From the NCBI RefSeq assembly GCF_032854445.1, contig NW_027017988.1, positions 87,001 to 151,000 of the forward strand: a stretch of 64,000 nt of DNA, written 5' to 3'. The translations under genes were made by a program, and so were the position numbers. Positions 1 through 12,018 of this stretch are shown piece by piece. Under the pieces are notes generated by a model that was given only the letters and a program-made list of their open reading frames with translations, had not been told where the DNA came from and did no database searches. Position 1 is the first letter of the stretch. Each line of letters begins with the position of its first letter. This DNA is from Liolophura sinensis. Lineage: Eukaryota; Mollusca; Polyplacophora; Chitonida; Chitonidae.

Positions 1-2543
1 TGTAATGATTACAATGTCCATTTTGCAACTGAGCATGCTTTTATACTGATTAAAATGTCCACCTTGTAACTGAACATACTATTATAATGATTTAAATGTT
101 CATCTTGTAACTGAGCATGTTTTTATAATGATTACAATGTTCACCTTGTAACTGAACATGCTTTTATAATGATTACAATGTTCATCTTGTAATTGAACGT
201 GCTAATATAATGAATACAATGTTTTTTTTGTAACTGATGATGTTATTATAATGATTACAATATTCATCTTGTAAGTTAATATGCTAATGTAATGATTACA
301 ATGTCCATTTTGCAACTGACAATGCTTTTATACTGATTACAATGTTCACCTTGTCACTGATGATGTTTTAATAATGATTACAATGTTCATCTTGTAACTA
401 CATATGCTATAATACTGATTACAATGTTCATTTTGTAATGAAATATGCTAATATAGTAACTGCAATATTAATTTTGTAACTGAGCATGCTATTATATTGA
501 TTACAATGATGATTTTGTAACCGTTGACGCTATTATAATGATTACAATATTAATTTTGTAACTGAGCATGCTATTATACTGATTACAATGTTCATCTTGT
601 AACTGAACATGCTATTATAATGATTACAATGTTCATGTTGTAACTGAACATGCTATTATACTGATAACAATGTTCATCTTGTAACTGGGCATACTAGTAT
701 AATGATTACAATGTTCATCTGGTAACTGAGTGAGTGCTTGGGTTTTAACGTCGTTCTCTCTGGTAACTGAACATGTTATTATAATGATTACAATGTTCAT
801 CTTGTAACTGAGCATACTAGTATAATGATTACATTGTTATTTTTGTAACTGAGCATGCTATTATACTGATTACAATGTTCATCTTGTAATTGAGCATGCT
901 ATTATAATGATTACAATGTTTATGTTGTTACTGAACATGCTATTATACTGATAACAATGTTCTTCTTGTAACTAAGCATGATATTATAATAATTACAATG
1001 TTCATTTAGTAAGTGAACATGCTATTATAATAATTACAATGTTCATCTTGTAACTGAACGTCCTAATATGATGATTACAATGATCATCTTGTAAGTAAAT
1101 ATGTTATTATAATGATTACAATGTTCACCTTGTAAATGAACATGCCATTACAATAACTAAAATATTTATCTTGTAACTGAACATGCTATTATATCAATTA
1201 CAATCCTCACGTTTCAACTAAACGTGCTAATATAATGATTACAATGTTTATCTTGTAACTGAAGATGCTATTATAATAATTACAAAGGGTGTCTTGTAAC
1301 TGAACGTGCTATTATAGTAATTACAATAATCACCTTGTAACTGAACATGCTATTATAATGATTACAATGTTCACCATGTCACTGAAAGTGATATTATAAT
1401 AGTTTTAATGTTCATTTTGTAACTGAACACGGTATTAGGTTATTGCAATGTTCATCCTGTAACCGAATATGCTATTATAATGATTACAATGTTCATCTTG
1501 TAACTGAGCATGCTATTACAATGATTACAGTGTTCATCTTGTAACTGACCATGCTGTTATTATGATTACAATGTTCATCTTGTAACTGAACATGCAATTA
1601 TAAGGATTACAATGTTCACTTTGTAACTGAACATGCTATTACAATGATTGCAATGTTTACTTCGTAACTGAACATGCTATTATAACTATTACAATGTTCA
1701 TCTTGTAACTGGGCATGTTTTTATAATGATTACAATGTTTATCTTGTAACTGAGCACGCTTTTGTAATGATTACAATGTTCACCTTGTAACTGAGCACAT
1801 TATTATAATGATTACAATGTTCATCTTGTAATTGAACGTGCTAATATAATGAATACAATGTTCATTTTGTAACTGATGATGTTATTTTAATGATTACAAT
1901 ATTCATCTTGTAACTGAATATGCTAATGTAATGATTACAATGTCCATTTTGCAACTGAGCATGCTTTTATACTGATTACAATGTCCACCTTGTAACTGAA
2001 CATGCTATTATAATGATTACAATGTTCATCTTGTAACTGAGCATGCTTTTATACTGATTACAATGTTCACCTTTTAACTGAACATGCTATTTTAATGATG
2101 ACAATGTTCATTTTGTAACTGAACATGCTATTATGTCGATTACAATCTTCATCTTGTAACTGAAAATGATATTATAATGATTACAATGTTTATCTTGCAA
2201 CTGAGCATGCTATTATAATGATTACAATGTTCACTTCGTAACTGAACATGCTATTATAACTATTACAATGTTCATCTTGTAATTGGACATGTTTTTATAA
2301 TGATTACAATGTTCACCTTGTAACTGAACATGCTATTATAATGATTACAATGTTCATCTTGTAACTGAACATGCTATTATGATTACAATTTTCATCTTGT
2401 AACTGAGCTTTCTATTATAATGATTACAATGTTTACCTTGTAACTGAGCGTGCTCATATAATGATTACAATGTTCACCTTGTAACTGAGCATGCTAATAT
2501 AATGATTACAATGTTTATCTTGTAACTGAGCATGCTATTATAA
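1..2543. repeat. 41-bp satellite array, segment 1
   Basis: Tandem 41-bp monomers, about 62 of them. The successive ATTACAATG starts at 131 and 172 show the period. A typical monomer carries GTAACTGA near one end and ATTACAATGTTCA near the other, with an AT-rich middle such as CTATTATAATG. Monomers differ at a limited set of positions and fall into recurring types. One 29-bp SINE-tail insertion interrupts the segment at 730-758. The segment runs off the left window edge and stops abruptly at island 1 after a partial monomer. No gene is visible: stop codons recur in every frame because 41 is not a multiple of 3. Confidence 0.97.
718..770 (-). mobile_element. 29-bp 5'-truncated RUDI-like SINE tail with 12-bp TSD, copy a
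   Basis: The insert at 730-758 (GTGAGTGCTTGGGTTTTAAC and nine more bases) matches the tail end of the full RUDI-like SINEs in the islands (for example 3924 onward), with a few substitutions. It is flanked by perfect direct repeats TCTGGTAACTGA at 718-729 and 759-770. One 12-bp repeat plus the 29-bp insert adds exactly 41 bp, one monomer. An uninterrupted CATCTGGTAACTGAACATG, a plausible empty site, occurs near 13917. Confidence 0.8.
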
Positions 2544-3171
2544 AACACGAGTCTCTTTAACTGGATTTAGTCTATTTCAGCTGAAGGGAAAAATGAAAGA
2601 TTTAGTCTGGATAATGTGTGGGTATAAGATGAGCATTTTAGCGTGTATTAGGTCCAAACTGCATCTTTGTACCGTTGATCGTTGAGAAGAAATAGAAGGC
2701 ATTTCTCAATATTGGCACTTAAAAGATGGTGCCAGCTAGGAAATCAGCTCTAACCCCAGTGTTCCATGTGGGATTACAGATTTTCTTTCATACTTGCATT
2801 ACAATGTGACGTCAAACCCAATCATCCAGTCATTCGGTGATTACTGTTACACAACAATTGAATCAAACCTTTCAGGTGTCATTTCAAGAGATCTAAAACG
2901 CTATCTAGTTAGCAACAAAGGCTTCAAAGGCTTAATTTGTGCTCTTGTGTACACAGTGCTTATTAGTACACGGACCCTGTCTGTGGAATTTTGTGTATAT
3001 GTCGTCATACACTCAGTTATACTGTGGACTTTCCCTCTTGTAAACATTGCCTCTGTGCATTTTTCAGCATTGTGTAAGTACTTTAGTATTTGTATAGATA
3101 TTGCTATCATTTCTTGTTAAACTTAAGTATTTTAGCTCTTAAAAGTCTTATTATCTGTTCCTGTTAAATGT

Positions 3172-3192
3172 AATAAATTGTTAAAAAAAAAA
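3172..3192 (+). other. AATAAA followed by A10 (possible retrocopy 3' end), island 1
   Basis: AATAAA at 3172-3177 is followed five bases later by a run of ten A at 3183-3192. This could be the polyadenylation signal and tail of an old retrotransposed transcript whose body is the unrecognised sequence to the left, or chance in AT-rich DNA. The spacing is short for a real poly(A) site, and I see no matching target-site duplication. Confidence 0.25.
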
Positions 3193-3285
3193 TCTGCTGG
3201 TTTTGGTTACTTTTGTGCGCGGCTAAACTGTCGTGTATTTCGAACAAGCCATCTCTTTATAATACAGATAGTTTTGGGTCGTAAC

Positions 3286-3476
3286 ATTATTTATTTATTT
3301 ATTTGGTGTACTGGGGGAAACCCACGACTACCCGCAGGTTGCCAGAAGACCTCCTCATGGACGGCAAAAAGAGGAAGCCAGCCTGAGCTGGACTTGAACT
3401 CACAGCGACCGCATCGGTTGGAAGCCCATTGCAGGGCGATGGCGTGCTGACCCCCTCGATAACTGAGGCCCTCCTC
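3286..3476 (-). mobile_element. ATTT-tailed tRNA-derived SINE, island 1
   Basis: Read on the minus strand, the element begins near GAGGAGGGCCTCAGTTATCG, has a good RNA polymerase III B box (GAGTTCAAGTCC, complement at 3390-3401), then a central region, and ends in an (AAAT)n tail (plus-strand ATTT repeats at 3286-3304). The A box is weak. From memory, related molluscan SINEs have a longer centre between the tail and the GGGGGAAACCCACGAC motif, so this copy looks internally deleted. I find no clear target-site duplication. It is not a functional tRNA gene. Confidence 0.75.
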
Positions 3477-3728
3477 AAACAAAAATTAAATAAGTAAGTA
3501 AAATGTAAAACGTTGTGAGGCCGATAGAAAATCATGTGTTTCTCTAACTGATTTCACTCCAATTTATTCTTTCATCCAGCGTGTTGACAGAGTCAGTGGA
3601 ATTCGGATGTTTAAATGGTTTCAAGCAACAAAGTATCATTACTTCAAGATATTAATATAACCTGAAGTCAGGCAGCTTCTAAACCTGGATCACCCTGTTT
3701 TCCTGAATCGTTGATTAAATCAATTAAC

Positions 3729-3859
3729 ACCATACTGAATCTCTGTTGCACCGTAAACATCATCCTGAATCTCTGCTGCACAGTAAATACCATCCTGAAA
3801 CTCTGCTACACAGTAAGCACCATCCTGAATCTCTGCTGCACAGTAAACACCGTCAGGAA
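3729..3859. repeat. 30-bp minisatellite, four units plus a partial, island 1
   Basis: Units start at 3729, 3759, 3789 and 3819, each close to ACCATCCTGAATCTCTGCTG plus CACAGTAAAC, with a partial unit at 3849-3859. Because 30 is a multiple of 3, short open frames cross it on both strands and would encode ten-residue repeats. I read that as a by-product of the period, not as a protein. Confidence 0.9.
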
Positions 3860-3911
3860 TTTTACACTGACTGCGATCAGATAGCATTTTTCTGTATAGA
3901 CATGTATGTCG

Positions 3912-4300
3912 CTGTGCAACTGAGTGAGTGAGTGAGTGCTTGGGGTTTAACGTCGTACTCAACAATTTTTCAGTCATATGACGACGAAGGAATCATTAGG
4001 GTGCATGCACGTGTAATGTGCCTCCTTGTTGCAGGACGGATTTTCACCGCTCTTTTATTTAGTGCTGCATCACTGAGACGACTTACCGAAGGCAAGTAAG
4101 CCGCCCCGCCCGAGCCATTATACTGAAACGGGTCAACCAGTCGTTGCACTATCCCCTTCATGCTGAACGCCAAACGAGGAAGTTACAACTTCCTCTTTTA
4201 AAGTCTTAGGTGTGACTCGACCAAGGATTGATCCTGGATCTACCGGTCCCGAAGCGGACGCTCTACCAACTGTGCTATCCGGGCCGGTCTGTGCAACTGA
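3912..4300 (-). mobile_element. RUDI-like V-SINE, near full length, with 12-bp TSD, island 1
   Basis: The SINE body is 3924-4288 (365 bp), flanked by perfect direct repeats CTGTGCAACTGA at 3912-3923 and 4289-4300. On the minus strand the head is tRNA-like, with an A box TAGCACAGTTGG (complement at 4266-4277) and a degenerate B box GGTCGAGTCAC (complement at 4212-4222). The tail is a TCAC repeat (plus-strand GTGA repeats from 3924). The naming rests on my memory of the molluscan RUDI family. It landed in a pre-existing 50-bp tandem duplication: 3874-3923 resembles 4301 to about 4345. It should be transcriptionally dependent on its own polymerase III boxes, and it needs LINE proteins supplied elsewhere. 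Confidence 0.82.
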
Positions 4301-6277
4301 CGATCAGATAACATTTATCTGTAAAGACATGTATGTCTCTGCGCCATTTACTGTACCTATGTCTTTCACTTCAGGCAAACCTTAGTCCTCCCATACATAA
4401 CCCCACCTGACAAGGCTCCTACTCAGGCTATTTTATTTCCTAGTGAAAGGAAGGCTTTAAGCATACATGTTTGTACATATAATATTAGTGGTGCGAGTTT
4501 TCAGTAATCCACAATTAACATATAACAGACCTATCAAAACCCTCACAGAATCCAAACGAAGTCCACCGTAAGCACTCTGGAAAAAACATATTAGGAGCTC
4601 AAGTACGTCTATATCGCATTTTTTATTTCATTTCTAACATGATGAGATCACAGAGCTGTTACATTTATCTGTCAAAACCGTTAGTTTAATAAGGTACATA
4701 TTTGTCCTGAAAGAAAGAGACAAAGTTATTGATCTCATTAACGCACGTGTACCTGCCGACGAGCATCAGTTACCATTACTATTACAATGATTACAATGTT
4801 CATCTTGTAACTCACCATGCTGTTATTATGATTACAATGTTCATCTTGTAACTGAACATGCTAATATAATGATAACAATGTTCATTTTGCAACTGAACAT
4901 GCTTTTATACTGATTACAATGTTCATCTTGTAACTACATATGCTAAAATAATGATAACAATGTTCATCTTGTAATGAAATATGCTAATATAATGATTGCA
5001 ATATTCATTTTGTAACTGAGCATGCTATTATATTGATTACAATGATGATTTTGTAACAGTTGACGCTATTATAATGATTACAATGTTCACCTTGTAACTG
5101 AGCATGCTATTATAATGATTTAAATGTTCACCTTGTCACTGAACGTGCTATTATAATAATTTTAATGTTCATTTTGTAACTGAACACGGTATTAGGTTAT
5201 TATAATGTTCATCTTGTAACTGCGTATGCTTTTATAATGATTGCAATGTTCATCTTGTAACTGAGCATGTTTTTATAATGATTACAATGTTCACCTTGTA
5301 ACTGAACATGCCTTTATAATGATTACAATGTTCATCTTGTAATTGAACGTGCTAATATAATGAATACAATGTTTTTTTTGTAACTGATGATGTTATTATA
5401 ATGATTACAATATTCATCTTGTAAGTTAATATGCTAATGTAATGATAACAATGTCCATTTTGCAACTGACAATGCTTTTATACTGATTACAATGTTCACC
5501 TTGTCACTGATGATGTTTTTATAATGATTACAATGTTCATCTTGTAACTACATATGCTATAATACTGATTACAATGTTCATCTTGTAATGAAATATGCTA
5601 ATATAGTAACTGCAATATTAATTTTGTAACTGAGCATGCTATTATATTGATTACAATGATGATTTTGTAACCGTTGACGCTATTATAATGATTACAATAT
5701 TAATTTTGTAACTGAGCATGCTATTATACTGATTACAATGTTCATCTTGTAACTGAACATGCTATTATAATGATTACAATGTTCATGTTGTAACTGAACA
5801 TGCTATTATACTGATAACAATGTTCATCTTGTAACTGGGCATACTAGTATAATGATTACAATGTTCATTTTGTAACTGAGCATGCTATTATACTGATTAC
5901 AATTTTTATCTTTTAATTGAGCATGCTATTATAATAATTACATTGCTCATCTTGTATTTGAGCAAGCTATTATAATTATTACAATGTTCATCTTGTAATT
6001 GAGCATACTAGTATAATGATTACAATGTTAATTTTGTAACTGAGCATGCTATTTTACTGATTACAATGTTCATCTTGTAATTTAGCATGCTATTATAATG
6101 ATTACAATGTTCATGTTGTAACTGAACATGCTATTATACTGATAACAATGTTCATCTTGTAACTGAACATAACATTACAATAATTACAATGTTCATTTTG
6201 TAACTGAATATGCTATTATATTGATTACAATGTTCATCTTGTAACTGAACATCCTAATATAATGATTACAATGTTCA

Positions 6278-6330
6278 TCTGGTAACTGAGTGAGTGCTTG
6301 GGTTTTAACGTCGTTCTCTCTGGTAACTGA
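6278..6330 (-). mobile_element. 29-bp RUDI-like SINE tail with 12-bp TSD, copy b
   Basis: The insert at 6290-6318 has the same flanking TCTGGTAACTGA repeats (6278-6289 and 6319-6330) as the copy at 730. It lies at a 5,560-bp offset from it, so it is a duplicate of one insertion event rather than a second event. Confidence 0.8.
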
Positions 6331-9300
6331 ACATGTTATTATAATGATTACAATGTTCATCTTGTAACTGAGCATACTAGTATAATGATTACATTGTTAA
6401 TTTTGTAACTGAGCATGCTATTATACTGATTACAATGTTCATCTTGTAATTGAGCATGCTATTATAATGAATACAATGTTTATGTTGTTACTGAACATGC
6501 TATTATACTGATAACAATGTTCATCTTGTAACTAAGCATGATATTATAATAATTACAATGTTCATTTAGTAAGTGAACATGCTATTATAATAATTACAAT
6601 GTTCATCTTGTAACTGAACGTCCTAATATGATGATTACAATGATCATCTTGTAAGTAAACATGTTATTATAATGATTACAATGTTCACCTTGTAAATGAA
6701 CATGCCATTACAATAACTAAAATATTTATCTTGTAACTGAACATGCTATTATATCAATTACAATCCTCACGTTTCAACTAAACGTGCTAATATAATGATT
6801 ACAATGTTTATCTTGTAACTGAAGATGCTATTATAATAATTACAATTGGTGTCTTGTAACTGAACATGCTATTATAGTACTTACAAAAATCACCTTGTAA
6901 CTGAACATGCTATTATAATGATTACAATGTTCACCATGTCACTGAAAGTGATATTATAATAGTTTTAATGTTCATTTTGTAACTGAACACGGTATTAGGT
7001 TATTGCAATGTTCATCCTGTAACCGAATATGCTATTATAATGATTACAATGTTCATCTTGTAACTGAGCATGCTATTACAATGATTACAATGTTCATCTT
7101 GTAACTGACCATGCTGTTATTATGATTACAATGTTTATCTTGTAACTGAACAGGCTAATATAATGATTACAATGTTCATTTTGCAACTGAACATGCTTTT
7201 TTACTGATTACAATGTTCATCTTGTAACTACATATGCTATAATAATGATTACAATGTTCATCTTGTAATGAAATATGCTAATATAATGATTGCAATATTC
7301 ATTTTGTAACTGAGCATGATATTATATTAATTACAATAATGATTTTTCAACCGTTGACGCTATTATAATGATTACAATGTTCACCTTGTAACTGAGCATG
7401 CTATTATAAAAATTTTAATGTTCATTTTGTAACTGAACACGGTATTAGGATGTTATAATGTTCATCTTGTAACTGAATATGCTATTATAATGATTGCAAT
7501 GTTCATCTTGGCACTGAACATTCTATTATAATGATTTCAATGTTCATTTTGTAACTGAACACGCTATTAAATTATTACAATGTTCATCCTGTAACTGAAC
7601 ATGCTATTATAATGATTACAATGTTTTTATAATGATTACAATGTTCATCTTGTAATTGAACATGCAATTATAAGAATTACAATCTTCACTTTGTAACTGA
7701 ACATGCTATTACAATGATTACAATGTTCATCTTGTAACTGAACATGCTATTATGTCGATTACAATATTCATCTTGCAACTGAGCATGATATTATAATGAT
7801 TACAATGATCATCTTGTAATTGAACGTGCTAATATAATGAATACAATGTTCATTATGTAACTGATGATGTTATTATAATGATTACAATATTCATCTTCTG
7901 ACTGAATATGCTAATGTAATGATTACAATGTCCATTTTGCAACTGAGCATGCTTTTATACTGATTACAATGTCCACCTTGTAACTGAACATGCTATTATA
8001 ATGATTACAATGTTCATCTTGTAATTGAACGTGCTAATATAATGAATACAATGTTCATTTTGTAACTGATGATGTTATTATAATAATTAAAATATTCATC
8101 TTGTAACTGAATATGCTAATGTAATGATTATAATGTCCATTTTACAACTGAGTATGCTTTTATACTGATTAGAATGTCCACCTTGTAACTGAACATGCTA
8201 TTATAATGATTTCAATGTTTATCTTGTAACTGAGCATGTTTTTATAATGATTACAATGTTCACCTTGCAACTGATGATGATTTTATAATGATTACAATGT
8301 TCATCTTGTAACTGAGCATGCTATTGTAATGATTACAATGTTCACTTTGTAACTCACCACATTATTATAATGATTACAATGTTCATCTTGTAACTAAAAA
8401 TGCTATTGTAATGATTACAATGTCCATTTTGCAACTGAGCATGCTAATATTCTAATTACAATGTTCACCTTGCAACTGATGATGTTTTTATAATCAATAC
8501 AATGTTCACTTTGTAACTGAACATGCTATTACAATGATTACAATGTTCATCTTGTAACTGAACATGCTATTATGTCGATTACAATCTTCATCTTGCAACT
8601 GAGCATGATATTATAATGATTACAATGTTCATCTTGTAATTGAACGTGCTAATATAATGAATACAATGTTCATTTTGTAACTGATGATGTTATTATAATG
8701 TTACAATATTCATCTTGTAACTGAATATGCTAATGTAATGATTACAATGTCCATTTTGCAACTGAGCATGCTTTTATACTGATTAAAATGTCCACCTTGT
8801 AACTGAACATACTATTATAATGATTTAAATGTTCATCTTGTAACTGAGCATGTTTTTATAATGATTACAATGTTCACCTTGTAACTGAACATGCTTTTAT
8901 AATGATTACAATGTTCATCTTGTAATTGAACGTGCTAATATAATGAATACAATGTTTTTTTTGTAACTGATGATGTTATTATAATGATTACAATATTCAT
9001 CTTGTAAGTTAATATGCTAATGTAATGATTACAATGTCCATTGTGCAACTGACAATGCTTTTATACTGATTACAATGTTCACCTTGTCAGTGATGATGTT
9101 TTTATAATGATTACAATGTTCATCTTGTAACTACATATGCTATAATACTGATTACAATGTTCATTTTGTAATGAAATATGCTAATATAGTAACTGCAATA
9201 TTAATTTTGTAACTGAGCATGCTATTATATTGATTACAATGATGATTTTGTAACCGTTGACGCTATTATAATGATTACAATATTAATTTTGTAACTGAGC

Positions 9301-9450
9301 ATGCTATTATACTGATTACAATGTTCATCTTGTAACTGAACATGCTATTATAATGATTACAATGTTCATGTTGTAACTGAACATGCTATTATACTGATAA
9401 CAATGTTCATCTTGTAACTGGGCATACTAGTATAATGATTACAATGTTCA

Positions 9451-9503
9451 TCTGGTAACTGAGTGAGTGCTTGGGTTTTAACGTCGTTCTCTCTGGTAAC
9501 TGA
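9451..9503 (-). mobile_element. 29-bp RUDI-like SINE tail with 12-bp TSD, copy c
   Basis: Insert at 9463-9491, carried by the 8,733-bp-offset duplication. The target repeats at 9451-9462 and 9492-9503 are intact. Confidence 0.8.
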
Positions 9504-11904
9504 ACATGTTATTATAACGATTACAATGTTCATCTTGTAACTGAGCATACTAGTATAATGATTACATTGTTATTTTTGTAACTGAGCATGCTATTATACT
9601 GATTACAATGTTCATCTTGTAATTGAGCATGCTATTATAATGATTACAATGTTTATGTTGTTACTGAACATGCTATTATACTGATAACAATGTTCTTCTT
9701 GTAACTAAGCATGATATTATAATAATTACAATGTTCATTTAGTAAGTGAACATGCTATTATAATAATTACAATGTTCATCTTGTAACTGAACGTCCTAAT
9801 ATGATGATTACAATGATCATCTTGTAAGTAAATATGTTATTATAATGATTACAATGTTCACCTTGTAAATGAACATGCCATTACAATAACTAAAATATTT
9901 ATCTTGTAACTGAACATGCTATTATATCAATTACAATCCTCACGTTTCAACTAAACGTGCTAATATAATGATTACAATGTTTATCTTGTAACTGAAGATG
10001 CTATTATAATAATTACAAAGGGTGTCTTGTAACTGAACGTGCTATTATAGTAATTACAATAATCACCTTGTAACTGAACATGCTATTATAATGATTACAA
10101 TGTTCACCATGTCACTGAAAGTGATATTATAATAGTTTTAATGTTCATTTTGTAACTGAACACGGTATTAGGTTATTGCAATGTTCATCCTGTAACCGAA
10201 TATGCTATTATAATGATTACAATGTTCATCTTGTAACTGAGCATGCTATTACAATGATTACAGTGTTCATCTTGTAACTGACCATGCTGTTATTATGATT
10301 ACAATGTTCATCTTGTAACTGAACATGCAATTATAAGGATTACAATGTTCACTTTGTAACTGAACATGCTATTACAATGATTGCAATGTTTACTTCGTAA
10401 CTGAACATGCTATTATAACTATTACAATGTTCATCTTGTAACTGGGCATGTTTTTATAATGATTACAATGTTTATCTTGTAACTGAGCACGCTTTTGTAA
10501 TGATTACAATGTTCACCTTGTAACTGAGCACATTATTATAATGATTACAATGTTCATCTTGTAATTGAACGTGCTAATATAATGAATACAATGTTCATTT
10601 TGTAACTGATGATGTTATTTTAATGATTACAATATTCATCTTGTAACTGAATATGCTAATGTAATGATTACAATGTCCATTTTGCAACTGAGCATGCTTT
10701 TATACTGATTACAATGTCCACCTTGTAACTGAACATGCTATTATAATGATTACAATGTTCATCTTGTAACTGAGCATGCTTTTATACTGATTACAATGTT
10801 CACCTTTTAACTGAACATGCTATTTTAATGATGACAATGTTCATTTTGTAACTGAACATGCTATTATGTCGATTACAATCTTCATCTTGTAACTGAAAAT
10901 GATATTATAATGATTACAATGTTTATCTTGCAACTGAGCATGCTATTATAATGATTACAATGTTCACTTCGTAACTGAACATGCTATTATAACTATTACA
11001 ATGTTCATCTTGTAATTGGACATGTTTCTATAATGATTACAATGTTCACCTTGTAACTGAACATGCTATTATAATGATTACAATGTTCATCTTGTAACTG
11101 AACATGCTATTATGATTACAATTTTCATCTTGTAACTGAGCTTTCTATTATAATGATTACAATGTTTACCTTGTAACTGAGCGTGCTCATATAATGATTA
11201 CAATGTTCACCTTGTAACTGAGCATGCTAATATAATGATTACAATGTTTATCTTGTAACTGAGCATGCTATTATAAAACACGAGTCTCTTTAACTGGATT
11301 TAGTCTATTTCAGCTGAAGGGAAAAATGAAAGATTTAGTCTGGATAATGTGTGGGGATAAGATGAGCATTTTAGCGTGTATTAGGTCCAAACTGCATCTT
11401 TGTACCGTTGATCGTTGAGAAGAAATAGAAGGCATTTCTCAATATTGGCACTTAAAAGATGGTGCCAGCTAGGAAATCAGCTCTAACCCCAGTGTTCCAT
11501 GTGGGATTACAGATTTTCTTTCATACTTGCATTACAATGTGACGTCAAACCCAATCATCCAGTCATTCGGTGATTACTGTTACACAACAATTGAATCAAA
11601 CCTTTCAGGTGTCATTTCAAGAGATCTAAAACGCTATCTAGTTAGCAACAAAGGCTTCAAAGGCTTAATTTGTGCTCTTGTGTACACAGTGCTTATTAGT
11701 ACACGGACCCTGTCTGTGGAATTTTGTGTATATGTCGTCATACACTCAGTTATACTGTGGACTTTCCCTCTTGTAAACATTGCCTCTGTGCATTTTTCAG
11801 CATTGTGTAAGTACTTTAGTATTTGTATAGATATTGCTATCATTTCTTGTTAAACTTAAGTATTTTAGCTCTTAAAAGTCTTGTTATCTGTTCCTGTTAA
11901 ATGT

Positions 11905-11925
11905 AATAAATTGTTAAAAAAAAAA
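11905..11925 (+). other. AATAAA followed by A10, island 2
   Basis: Same arrangement as in island 1: the signal at 11905-11910 and ten A at 11916-11925. It could be a retrocopy 3' end or chance. Confidence 0.25.
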
Positions 11926-12018
11926 TCTGCTGGTTTTGGTTACTTTTGTGCGCGGCTAAACTGTCGTGTATTTCGAACAAGCCATCTCTTTATAATACAG
12001 ATAGTTTTGGGTCGTAAC

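Larger units (their letters stand above)
2544..4777. repeat. Non-satellite island, copy 1 (right end missing)
   Basis: A 2,234-bp unit of non-monomeric sequence. In order it holds an unrecognised left part (2544-3285), an ATTT-tailed SINE (3286-3476), a spacer, a 30-bp minisatellite (3729-3859), a RUDI-like SINE (3924-4288) and an AT-rich right part. It breaks off after CAGTTACCATT and joins directly to satellite, whereas the other three copies continue for about 400 bp more. Longer open frames in the left part start at TTG rather than ATG, so I do not call a gene. It matches island 2 at a constant offset of 8,733 bp without a visible indel. Confidence 0.93.
4778..11276. repeat. 41-bp satellite array, segment 2
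   Basis: About 158 monomers. The left edge joins truncated island 1 directly. Positions 5251-5867 resemble 101-717, and 6262 to about 7110 resemble 702 to about 1550, with an extra 410 bp (ten monomers) at 5868-6277. From 8734 onward the segment repeats the start of the window. SINE-tail insertions interrupt it at 6290-6318 and 9463-9491. I see no gene in it. Confidence 0.97.

Noticed and set aside
633-815. Minus-strand 60-66-codon frames across the satellite (also at 6193, 14204, 18465, 53074 and elsewhere)
   Set aside because: They are produced by three consecutive monomers read in different frames and end wherever a variant monomer brings a stop. They are by-products of the repeat.
1-2543. 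CRISPR array
   Set aside because: Repeats are contiguous 41-bp monomers without unique spacers, diverge gradually, extend over 50 kb, and sit beside eukaryotic SINEs. There are no cas genes.
2794-3120. 108-codon open frame conserved in all four islands
   Set aside because: It begins at TTG with no internal ATG in frame, shows no domain that I recognise, and its conservation equals that of the surrounding noncoding island because the copies are recent.
3299-3535. Minus-strand frames of 63-81 codons around 3291-3535 and in the other islands
   Set aside because: They translate the body of the ATTT-tailed SINE, which is noncoding.
3720-3977. Ten-residue peptide repeats encoded on both strands of the island
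   Set aside because: They arise from a 30-bp minisatellite. Both strands are open equally, and the frame runs into the SINE tail.
4205-4288. Functional tRNA gene
   Set aside because: The A box is good and the B box degenerate, but a complete cloverleaf is not evident and the sequence continues into a SINE body with a TSD, so it is a SINE head.
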